Positions 33,786 through 40,707 of a stretch of 45,796 bases of DNA are shown here, one piece after another; the first letter of the stretch is position 1, and each line of letters begins with the position of its first letter. The stretch comes from Burkholderia sp. LMG 13014 (GTDB lineage Bacteria > Pseudomonadota > Gammaproteobacteria > Burkholderiales > Burkholderiaceae). Location of the stretch: contig NZ_CAJNKE010000012.1 in assembly GCF_905232215.1 (NCBI RefSeq), positions 1-45,796 of the forward strand, in the 5' to 3' direction. Below the pieces are notes generated by a model. It did not search any database. It saw nothing but the letters and a program-made list of their open reading frames with translations, and was not told where the DNA came from. Made by a program: the position numbers and the translations under genes.

Positions 33786-34163
33786 ATGCGGAAGACAATT
33801 CTGATACGCACATGCATCGCGATGCTTGCGATCGGTACGAGCCTGGGCGCGAACGGCGCGTACGCAAAAAACACGGTGGACTGCGCACAGCTCAACGCGG
33901 CAACGAACGGCCCGGACGATAACTTCCGGCCGCCTGCTTCCGGCACGGTCATCGGCGCGGGGCGCGCGTATTTCTACTCGGCGCCCGACGCGCAATGCAT
34001 GACGAAGCGAACCTTCATCATTCCCGGCGATTCGGTCACGGTCTACAAGTCGCACGGGCGCTGGTACAACATCATGTACATGAACGGCAAGAGCGGCGAA
34101 GATTTCGAAGGCTGGGTCGAGCAGGGCCGCGTGCGCCTCGACGGTCAGTACGGCGCGCAGTAG
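33786..34163 (+). CDS. Small exported protein with SH3-like domain
   Basis: A 125-residue protein with signal peptide (KTILIRTCIAMLAIGTSLG, cut near AYA|K). The mature domain runs GTVIGAGRAYFYSAPDAQCMTKRTFIIPGDSVTVYKSHGRWYNIMYMNGKSGEDFEGWVEQGRVRL, matching the bacterial SH3-like pattern in which a surface-exposed aromatic (RWYNI) precedes the final strand (GWV). Two cysteines may bond. Such domains bind cell-wall or protein partners; the ligand is unknown. It is 26 nt after the second Sel1 gene and may belong to that cluster. Confidence 0.7.
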   Translation: MRKTILIRTCIAMLAIGTSLGANGAYAKNTVDCAQLNAATNGPDDNFRPPASGTVIGAGRAYFYSAPDAQCMTKRTFIIPGDSVTVYKSHGRWYNIMYMNGKSGEDFEGWVEQGRVRLDGQYGAQ

Positions 34164-34195
34164 CCGTCGGCAGGTATGCGTCGGCGGCAACGCCG

Positions 34196-35770
34196 CTACA
34201 CCGGCACCGACGCGAACTCCTGCTTCAAATGCTCCACGCGCTGCGGCCGCTGATACAGGTAGCCCTGCGCGTACTGAATCCCGACCGCATGCAGCGCACG
34301 ATGTTGCGCTTCCGTTTCCACGCCTTCCGCGATGATCTTCAGGTCGTAGTGATGCGCAACGGCTGCGATCCCCTCGATCAACCCCGCATTGCCGCCGTTC
34401 AGTGGCGAGACGAACTGGCGATCGATCTTCACGTAGTCGAACGGAAAGCGCGACAGCATGTCGAGATTGCTGTGATGCGTGCCGAAATCGTCGATCGCGA
34501 ACTTCGCGCCTTTCGCTCTCAGCGCATGGAAGATCGCGGTGGTCCGCGCGTTCTTTTCGAGCAGGATGCGTTCGGTGACTTCGAGCACCAGCGTAAAGCC
34601 GGGCGGCAGCGCGCGGATCGCCGCCTCGACGACAGACACGAACTGCGCGCGCTCGAGATCCTTCGGCGCGATGTTGATGGCGATGCGCAGCGGCATGGAC
34701 GGCGTCAGCGCGGACAGTTCCGCCACGGCCGTCCGCAGCACGAATTCCGTCACTTTCGGCAGCACCGCGCTCGATTCGACCTGCGGGATGAACACGGCCG
34801 GGCTGATGGCCCCCCACTTGGGATGCTGCCAGCGCAGCAGCGCCTCGACGCCGACGGTCCTGCGCGTCTCGACATCGACGATCGACTGGTACACGACGTG
34901 AAGTTCGTCGCGCCTGAGTGCATTGCGGACGGCCTTCAGCAGCAGGCGGCGCGGCGCCATCGCCAGCAGGTAGGCCGCCATCACGAGGCCATCCGCCAGC
35001 AGCACGATCGTGATGCCGATCAGCCGATAGTGGTGCCGGACCTGCGACGTGTAGTGCGCGGATGCGGCAACCGATACCGTGAACGGCCAGCGGGGCGACG
35101 CGATCGTGCTTCCGCCTGCAGGTTCCGCGGCCGATTCCGGCGAAAACTTCCCGTGCTGATCGAGATGGCCCGACCCCGCGATCGACAGCGTCGCGGTTTC
35201 CGTCCCGTAGCGGGCGCCGTGCGCGAGCGCGTCGGCCACATAGTCGCCTTCGATCAGATAGAGCACACCCGCGCCGGGCGCGGTGGCGTAAAACACGGGC
35301 AGCACCGGGATGCCTTGCTGGAACGGCGTCTGGCGCAGCAGCGTGACGAGCGTCGATCCCGGTTCCGGTTCGTGTGTGTAGGCGCCGAGCGGCAAGTCGA
35401 TCGCCCCCAGCGCGGACGAGCACATGACGCGGCCGCCGTTCACCAGCGCGACGGCGCGCAGGTAGCGCAGGCGCGTGCCGATCTCGGCGAGGGTCCGGAA
35501 TACCGTCGGGCAGGGCCGCCCGACGAGCGCGGTGAGTTCGTCCACATGTCGCAGGCGGGCACCGTCGAGGATGCGATCCACCGATGCGACGATGTCGTTC
35601 GCGATCACGCGTTCATGCTGGGTGACGGTGTCGCGTGCGTAGCGGTCGGCAAGCACGATCGCGCACGCCGGCACGAGCACGCAAACGATTACGGCGACGA
35701 AAAAGACGACCCGCGGCCACGCGCCGCTGCGCTGGAAAACGGGCTTCGAGCCTGGCGTGAACGCCAACAT
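34196..35770 (-). CDS. CSS-motif/EAL cyclic-di-GMP phosphodiesterase
   Basis: A 524-residue membrane protein. Two membrane helices (about 19-41 and 249-272) flank a periplasmic CSS-motif domain with C117-S-S, the redox-type sensor found in E. coli PdeB/C/D/G-like enzymes. The C-terminal EAL domain is complete: E309AL, Asn366, Glu397/400 in EVTE, Asp427-Asp428 in IDDFG, Lys448 in YVKID, and Glu482 in AEGVE. It should hydrolyse c-di-GMP to pGpG under periplasmic redox control. The loop after DDFG is THHSN rather than the usual TGYSS. The start at 35770 is preferred to 35842, which would add 24 residues before the helix. Its upstream region contains a candidate attenuator or short RNA. Confidence 0.9.
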   Translation of the reverse strand: MLAFTPGSKPVFQRSGAWPRVVFFVAVIVCVLVPACAIVLADRYARDTVTQHERVIANDIVASVDRILDGARLRHVDELTALVGRPCPTVFRTLAEIGTRLRYLRAVALVNGGRVMCSSALGAIDLPLGAYTHEPEPGSTLVTLLRQTPFQQGIPVLPVFYATAPGAGVLYLIEGDYVADALAHGARYGTETATLSIAGSGHLDQHGKFSPESAAEPAGGSTIASPRWPFTVSVAASAHYTSQVRHHYRLIGITIVLLADGLVMAAYLLAMAPRRLLLKAVRNALRRDELHVVYQSIVDVETRRTVGVEALLRWQHPKWGAISPAVFIPQVESSAVLPKVTEFVLRTAVAELSALTPSMPLRIAINIAPKDLERAQFVSVVEAAIRALPPGFTLVLEVTERILLEKNARTTAIFHALRAKGAKFAIDDFGTHHSNLDMLSRFPFDYVKIDRQFVSPLNGGNAGLIEGIAAVAHHYDLKIIAEGVETEAQHRALHAVGIQYAQGYLYQRPQRVEHLKQEFASVPV

Positions 35771-36012
35771 TCCCGCGGTCGCCTTTGGTGTTGTGTGTAT
35801 GAAGCAGCAAGTCGAACCGGTCGATCCAACCGTGTCGCGCATGCGTCATGCCGGGTGCGGGCAAGGCGGTGTGCGTGCCGGTATCGCGATGCGATCGATT
35901 CTACGGTCGCGACGGGCATCTGCGGCAACTCCGTCGCAATCGGCCGTTCATTTCGGAGGCCGACCTCTATAAACATGCGCATGCAGTGCACGGTTATGGG
36001 CGTAGCACACCG
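35771..36012. other. Region between the EAL gene and the upstream terminator
   Basis: No coding evidence. If the promoter at 36088-36115 reads through the terminator, this is a leader of about 240 nt. A separate promoter for the EAL gene was not clearly recognised here. Confidence 0.45.
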
Positions 36013-36046
36013 AAAAAACCCCCGGCCGCAGGGTCGTGCGGCCGGG
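36013..36046 (-). terminator. Strong intrinsic terminator
   Basis: CCCGGCCGCA (36021-36030) pairs perfectly with TGCGGCCGGG (36037-36046) around a 6-nt loop; on the minus strand it is followed by six T's (36018-36013). Textbook Rho-independent signal in the minus direction, with no T-run on the plus side. Confidence 0.88.
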
Positions 36047-36081
36047 ACGAAAAACACCGTCTCTTGGCACGAGGATGGTGC
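36013..36081 (-). ncRNA. Candidate short RNA or attenuated leader upstream of the EAL gene
   Basis: A promoter at 36088-36115 and an intrinsic terminator at 36013-36046 on the same strand predict a transcript of about 70 nt beginning near 36081, with no open frame of note inside. It could be an independent small RNA or the attenuated 5' leader of the EAL gene at 34196-35770. No known RNA family is recognised. Confidence 0.5.
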
Positions 36082-36087
36082 GCGGCA

Positions 36088-36115
36088 AGTATAAGATGTG
36101 ACGAGAGATTGTGAA
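36088..36115 (-). promoter_or_regulatory. Sigma-70 promoter for the short RNA/leader
   Basis: TTCACA (36115-36110) and TATACT (36093-36088), each a 5/6 match, are separated by 16 nt on the minus strand. A dyad ATTGTT-ATTC-AACAAT (36118-36133) sits just upstream of the -35, where an activator could bind. The area is AT-rich against a GC-rich background. Confidence 0.65.
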
Positions 36116-36258
36116 ATATTGTTATTCAACAATTGGTGTAGTTTTGTCATTGTGTCTCGACGGGAAACATTCGTTCAGAATGTTGTTTTCGTCGACCTGC
36201 CGCTGGCTTGCAAGCGGTCGCCGCGCGCCACGGTCGCGCGTCTCGCCGGAGTGTTGAG

Positions 36259-36555
36259 ATGGAAGAAAACACCGTGCCCACGGTCGTCGTGACCGACGGT
36301 GCGGCCGCAGCCGACGGCGGCTCGCTGTGGCTCCAGATTGCCGTGAACGGGCAAGTCCGCAACTACCGGCTCGATCGCGCGCTTACGTCGCGCGGGACGC
36401 CGCGCTACAACACCATCAGCAGTGGGCATGGGCCGCTTTCGAAAGCTGAGCGAAAGGCATTGCTCGCGCTGCTGCGCCGCATTGCCGACCCCGCGATGTG
36501 GGCCGGCATGGTCGGCACGTTCGTGCAGGTGCTGCAGGAATCCGGCGGTGAATGA
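36259..36555 (+). CDS. Small protein of unknown function
   Basis: A 98-residue cytoplasmic protein with GGAG 8 nt upstream of its ATG. An Ala/Gly linker separates a short N-terminal strand from WLQIAVNGQVRNYRLDRALTSRGTPRYNTISSGHG and a C-terminal helical part, SKAERKALLALLRRIADPAMWAGMVGTFVQVLQ. No signal peptide or membrane segment. No family is recognised. It converges with the small exported-protein gene at 36591. Confidence 0.65.
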   Translation: MEENTVPTVVVTDGAAAADGGSLWLQIAVNGQVRNYRLDRALTSRGTPRYNTISSGHGPLSKAERKALLALLRRIADPAMWAGMVGTFVQVLQESGGE

Positions 36556-36590
36556 ACGTTGCGGTACCGGTGCGTCGCGCGAGCCGCGAT

Positions 36591-36896
36591 TCAGAAATCG
36601 TTGCGCATCTTGCGGAGCAGATCGCCGGCCGACTGGTGCGTATCCACCGCGGTGAGGACATCGGTCAGGAACCACGGCAGGTTCAGTTGCGTATTGGAAT
36701 CACCGACGCAGACGCGGATCGGCGGCGCCTTCGATGGCGAGCGGGCGTCGGGCCTGGCGTCGCGGGATGGCACGCAGTTTTTCGCGTGCGCTTGAACGGG
36801 CGCCGGCTCGGCGCCGCCGGATGGTGCGCCGGCGGCTGCCGGCAAGCTGACGGCGGCAAGCAGGGTCAGGACAGCGACAGCGGCAACGCGTTTCAT
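36591..36896 (-). CDS. Small exported protein of unknown function
   Basis: A 101-residue protein from the ATG at 36896, with GGAG 7 nt upstream. Signal peptide KRVAAVAVLTLLAAVSLPAA, cut near AAA|G. A Pro/Ala-rich stretch leads to NCVPSRDARP and VCVGDSNTQLNLPWFLTDVLTAVDTHQSAGDLLRKM. The two Cys may pair. The same frame stays open upstream as far as 40058, but that is an antisense shadow. It follows the AraC regulator gene on the same strand after about 80 nt. Confidence 0.65.
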   Translation of the reverse strand: MKRVAAVAVLTLLAAVSLPAAAGAPSGGAEPAPVQAHAKNCVPSRDARPDARSPSKAPPIRVCVGDSNTQLNLPWFLTDVLTAVDTHQSAGDLLRKMRNDF

Positions 36897-36979
36897 GGGA
36901 TTCTCCGGCGATGCTCGTTCGACCGCGCGGGCGGACGCGAGTTCGTCGGCGGCACGGTGGCCACGGAGGCGTGCCGCGC

Positions 36980-38026
36980 TCAGCCGCGCGCGACGTTCGC
37001 TGCCCGCGCAGGTTGCCGGCTGCGCCACTGTTGCGGCGATTCGCCGGTCCAGCGCCGAAAGGCGCGCGTAAAGGCGCTGTGTTCCGAATAGCCGAGCAGC
37101 CACGCGACTTCCGCGAGCGTCAACCGCGGATCGTTCAGGTGGTCGATCGCGAGCCGTCGCCGCGTGTCCTCGCGCAGTATCCGGAAGTTGAGCCCGAGTT
37201 CGGCAAGCCGACGATGCAGCGTGCGTGACGACACATGCAGATCCGCAGCGATCTGTTCGATGCTCGCTTCGCCTTGTGTCAGCAGGCGCGCGACGGCTTC
37301 GCGCACCGACTGTTCGAGGTCGTCCGTCTGCCGCAGCTCGGCAAGCAGCGCGCTCGCCTGGCGTTCCATCATCTGCAGCAGCGCGTCGTCCGGTTGGCGC
37401 AGCGGCTGCATGAGCAGGTGCAACGGGAACGCGAGCCGGTTCACCGGCTGGCCGAACCGCACCGGGCAGCCGAAATACTCGACGTACGGCCGTTCGTCGG
37501 CGGGCGACGGGTGCACGAAGCAGACCTCGTCGGGCCCGTGATGCGTGCCGGTGATATTGCGCGCGAACTGGACGATGGCCGTCAGCGCGACTTCGTCGAC
37601 AAGCGGGCCGAGCGGCTCGGGCGCGTCGTGCCATTCGATCGCGACCGAGGTCACCTCGACCCGCACTTCCATGCGCGCGACGTTCGCGATCAGGTGTTCG
37701 TATTGTTGCCAGCGTGCAAGTGCGGCGCCGGCATCGCGGCACGCATGCAGCGCGTAACCGAGCGCACCGAGGTGGGCGGGCGTGATCCGCTGGCCGACGT
37801 GCAGGCCGAGCAGCGGATCGTCGAGCGCGCGGACCGCGCATTCGAGCAGGCGCCGCCAATGCGCGCTCGCGTACAGCGTGAGCCCGCGATCGTCCTCGGG
37901 CGGACGCGCCTCGCCGAGCACGCGCGCGGCATCCTTGCCCTGCTCGGACAGGTAGTCGAACAGCAGCCGCACGTAGGTGCTCGAGTAGTAGACGCGCTGC
38001 GTCGATAGCGGGGAGGCGGCGGGCAT
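36980..38026 (-). CDS. AraC-family transcriptional regulator
   Basis: A 348-residue regulator. The N-terminal arabinose-binding-like ligand domain (about 5-190) is of the OruR/ArgR-like type, with LGLHVGQRITPAHLGALGYAL and FGCPVRFGQPVNRLAFP. The C-terminal double HTH is IEQIAADLHVSSRTLHRRLAELGL and LTLAEVAWLLGYSEHSAFTRAFRRWTGESPQQWR, the canonical AraC/XylS signature. The ATG at 38026 is preferred; a TTG at 38062 would add 12 residues and run into the promoter repeats. It is divergent from the fatty-acid hydroxylase gene and probably regulates it through the 9-nt repeats at 38033-38062. Confidence 0.92.
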   Translation of the reverse strand: MPAASPLSTQRVYYSSTYVRLLFDYLSEQGKDAARVLGEARPPEDDRGLTLYASAHWRRLLECAVRALDDPLLGLHVGQRITPAHLGALGYALHACRDAGAALARWQQYEHLIANVARMEVRVEVTSVAIEWHDAPEPLGPLVDEVALTAIVQFARNITGTHHGPDEVCFVHPSPADERPYVEYFGCPVRFGQPVNRLAFPLHLLMQPLRQPDDALLQMMERQASALLAELRQTDDLEQSVREAVARLLTQGEASIEQIAADLHVSSRTLHRRLAELGLNFRILREDTRRRLAIDHLNDPRLTLAEVAWLLGYSEHSAFTRAFRRWTGESPQQWRSRQPARAANVARG

Positions 38027-38032
38027 GGCGGA

Positions 38033-38062
38033 AAGTGTCAAGTAATCGTCGGCAAGTGTCAA
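38033..38062. promoter_or_regulatory. Two 9-nt direct repeats 21 bp apart, AraC-type operator candidate
   Basis: AAGTGTCAA at 38033-38041 and 38054-38062, start-to-start 21 bp (two helical turns), between divergent araC-like and hydroxylase genes. Read on the minus strand each is TTGACACTT, so they may also supply -35 elements. Confidence 0.65.
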
Positions 38063-38120
38063 CGCGGAGCGACCCGTGCGCGACCATACTGCCGGTCAGT
38101 TCCTGATCGAGGCCGCGAAC

Positions 38121-39140
38121 ATGCCGACCGAGTTGATGACGTGGCTCCATGCGTTCCTGGGTAACGACGTGGACTGGAAGCAGGTGCTGCTGATCGGCAT
38201 GACACCGGTCTTCCTGATCGCGTTCGCGATCGAATACGCGGTGATGACCGGGCGCGGCCGCCGCGAGCCGTTTCGCTGGAAGGAGATCGTCGCGAACCTG
38301 TCGCTCGGCGCCGGCTATCAGGTGGCCGAGACCGTGATGGGGATCTTGTTCACGGGCGCGATCTTCGCGTGGGTTTACCGGCACCGCTGGTTCGACGTGC
38401 CGGTGAACGGTTTCACGATCGTGCCGATCTTCGTCGTCGTGGAGTTCTGCTACTACTGGTTTCATCGCACGTCGCACCGTGTGCGCTGGTTCTGGGCCGC
38501 GCACGTGCCGCATCACAGCGGCGAAGTGATGAACTTCACGACGGCGATGCGGCAGTCGCTGCTGAACGCGTTCGTCGGCGTGTTCGTGTTCTATCTGCCG
38601 CCGGTCTGGTTCGGCATCCCGCCCGCCGTCGTGCTGTTCCTGCTCGCAGTCGATCTCGCATACCAGTATTTCGTGCATACCGAAGCGATCGGGCGGCTGC
38701 CGCGCTGGTACGAGTACGTGTTCGACACGCCGTCGAACCACCGCGCGCATCATGGCCGCAACCCGCGTTACATCGACAAGAATTACGGCGGCGTGCTGAT
38801 CATCTTCGACCGCCTGTTCGGCACGTATGTCGAGGAAACGGAGCCGGTCGACTACGGGATCACGCAGCAGATTCGTTCGTACAACTTCCTGGTGCTGAAC
38901 CTGCACGAATTCGTCGACATGTGGCGCGACGTGTTCGCGCCCGGGCCCGTCCTGCAGCGGCTGAAACACCTGTGGATGCCACCCGAGTGGGAGCGGCCGG
39001 GGCATCGGCCGATTCATACGTGGAGCGTCGAGCGCAAGGGCGAGGATGCGGCTGCGACTGCGGCGCGTGTCATGCCTGACGAGGAGGCGCTGGCGCCAGG
39101 GCGCAAGATCGTACAAGCCACCCGCACGCGTTCCGGCTAA
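38121..39140 (+). CDS. Membrane fatty-acid hydroxylase/sterol desaturase family protein
   Basis: A 339-residue di-iron membrane oxygenase. Histidine boxes are HRTSH, HVPHH and HRAHH (HxxxH, HxxHH, HxxHH), interspersed with several membrane helices (LLIGMTPVFLIAFAIEYAV, MGILFTGAIFAWVY, VPIFVVVEFCYYWF, VVLFLLAVDLAYQYF). The FYYW-type EFCYYWFHRTSHRVRWFWAAHVPHHSG segment is the most conserved part. It should insert oxygen into or desaturate a lipid chain in the inner membrane. ATG at 38121 has GAGG 8 nt upstream; an in-frame GTG at 38076 is an alternative. Divergent AraC regulator adjacent. Substrate unknown. Confidence 0.88.
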   Translation: MPTELMTWLHAFLGNDVDWKQVLLIGMTPVFLIAFAIEYAVMTGRGRREPFRWKEIVANLSLGAGYQVAETVMGILFTGAIFAWVYRHRWFDVPVNGFTIVPIFVVVEFCYYWFHRTSHRVRWFWAAHVPHHSGEVMNFTTAMRQSLLNAFVGVFVFYLPPVWFGIPPAVVLFLLAVDLAYQYFVHTEAIGRLPRWYEYVFDTPSNHRAHHGRNPRYIDKNYGGVLIIFDRLFGTYVEETEPVDYGITQQIRSYNFLVLNLHEFVDMWRDVFAPGPVLQRLKHLWMPPEWERPGHRPIHTWSVERKGEDAAATAARVMPDEEALAPGRKIVQATRTRSG

Positions 39141-39176
39141 CCTGCGTGCTTTCCTCGGCGAAAGGCACGGCGGGCG

Positions 39177-39857
39177 ATGACGAAGAAAGTATTCTGGGAC
39201 GATCCGTACCGGACCACGCTGGATACCGTCGTGAGCGACGTCGACGGCGCTCACGTGCGGGTGGACGCGACCATCTTCTTTGCGTTTTCGGGCGGCCAGG
39301 AAAGCGACGCGGGGTCGCTCGGCGGCTATCCGGTCATCCAGGCCGACAAGCAGGGGCTCGACATCGTCTATACGCTGCCGCACGATCATTCGCTGAGCGC
39401 CGGCGATCGCGTGACCTGGCGCATCGACTGGACGCGGCGGTACCGGCTGATGCGTCTGCACTTTGCGGCCGAAATGGTGCTGCAGCTGGTCTATCGGCTC
39501 CGGCCCGGCATCGAGCGCATCGGTGCGCATATCGGGCAGGACAAGGCGCGCATCGACTTCGCGAGCGACACGAGCGTGGCGCCGCTGTTTCCCGAGATCG
39601 AATCGGCCGTGGCCGACCTGTCGAAGCGCGACCTGCGCATCGTGACCGACTTCAGCGATGTCGACGCGCAGCGCCGGTTCTGGACGGTCGACGGCTTCGC
39701 GACGATGGCGTGCGGCGGCACGCATCCGGCATCCACCGGCGAGATCGGCATGCTGACGCTCAAGCGCAGGAATACCGGGAAGGGCAAGGAGCGGATCGAG
39801 GTGATGCTGGTCGAGCCGGAGATGGCCGGCGGGCAGCGGGGCGAGCGAGTGGTGTAG
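39177..39857 (+). CDS. AlaX-like alanyl-tRNA editing protein with altered zinc motif
   Basis: A 226-residue protein with the second-additional-domain fold of alanyl/threonyl-tRNA synthetase editing domains. FFAFSGGQESDAG (34-46) corresponds to the FxPxGGGQ motif. The zinc motifs are H95-FAA-E99 and C179-GGT-H183; the canonical first motif is HxxxH, so the second ligand is Glu. The family deacylates mischarged tRNA (Ser- or Gly-tRNA-Ala). The CGGTH motif is intact, so zinc binding with a His/Glu/Cys/His set is possible, and activity may be altered. It is 36 nt downstream of the hydroxylase gene. Confidence 0.8.
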   Translation: MTKKVFWDDPYRTTLDTVVSDVDGAHVRVDATIFFAFSGGQESDAGSLGGYPVIQADKQGLDIVYTLPHDHSLSAGDRVTWRIDWTRRYRLMRLHFAAEMVLQLVYRLRPGIERIGAHIGQDKARIDFASDTSVAPLFPEIESAVADLSKRDLRIVTDFSDVDAQRRFWTVDGFATMACGGTHPASTGEIGMLTLKRRNTGKGKERIEVMLVEPEMAGGQRGERVV

Positions 39858-40087
39858 CCCTCGACAGCGCACGCCCGAAAGGCCGAACGCCGTCGCCGAT
39901 ACGTGATTCGGCGAAGCCTTTGTTCCACACATGTATATTGACGGTCCATGCATCGAATGGCCGGCGATTTCACCTGGCTTCGTTTGCAGGTCACCCTGCG
40001 CACGCATCGCCGACTGTCCGGATCGCGGCGCGCGCGGTGAAACATCCAGCGCAAGCATAAAAAACAGCGAACATTCCGAGCCCGCGC

Positions 40088-40618
40088 ATGAGCGATACCG
40101 AGATCCTGTTTCAATTGACCGAGGAAGACCTGGTCCACGCTTACCGCCTGAATCTTCGGCGCAAATACAACTGGAAGTATCTGCTCACGACATTCGCGAT
40201 CATGGTGATCGCGTACATCGTCATTTTTTTCGGTGGTTTCCGGGTGGTAACCGGCGCCTGGCTGGAATGGCGCAATGTCTGGTGGATAGCGGGAATCGCG
40301 GCGGTGGTTTCGATCGGCGTGCCGCTGCTCTACCATCTGATGTTGGGTCGAGTCGCCCGCAAGATCTACAGCCAGCAAAAGACGCTCCATCAGCCGCACA
40401 CGGTCATCTGGCGAAGCGAATGTTTCATCGTCGAATCCCCGACGTCGCACGAGGAATTCCGCTTTGCGGATCTCATTCACTGGAGCGAAGATCGTGACGC
40501 GATCCTGCTTTATCAGTCGGCGCTGATGTTTCGCCTCATACCGAAGCGGGTGCTTGCGGAACCGCAGGTGGCCATTTTGCACCAGACGCTGCTGCAGAAC
40601 GGCGTCCGCAAGATCTAG
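40088..40618 (+). CDS. YcxB-like membrane protein
   Basis: A 176-residue protein. It begins with a short soluble N-terminus (DTEILFQLTEEDLVHAYRLNLRRKY), has two membrane helices (YLLTTFAIMVIAYIVIFFGGF and VWWIAGIAAVVSIGVPLLYHLML), and ends with a beta-rich C-terminal domain (CFIVESPTSHEEFRFADLIHWSEDRDAILLYQSALMFRLIPKRVL), the layout of the YcxB family. Function unknown. The 230-bp region upstream has no other gene. Confidence 0.75.
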   Translation: MSDTEILFQLTEEDLVHAYRLNLRRKYNWKYLLTTFAIMVIAYIVIFFGGFRVVTGAWLEWRNVWWIAGIAAVVSIGVPLLYHLMLGRVARKIYSQQKTLHQPHTVIWRSECFIVESPTSHEEFRFADLIHWSEDRDAILLYQSALMFRLIPKRVLAEPQVAILHQTLLQNGVRKI

Positions 40619-40707
40619 CAGGCCGGTGAGCGCATGCTGAAATCCGGACGCGTTGCGTCGCCCCGGTTTCGAACGGGTTTGTCGCAGGATGCGTATCCCG
40701 CGTCACC

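Noticed and set aside
36591-40058. An open minus-strand frame of 1155 codons across four genes.
   Set aside because: It runs antisense to the hydroxylase and AlaX-like genes and in another frame through araC, is Arg/Ala/His-rich, and exists because of high GC. Only its last 101 codons form a real gene.
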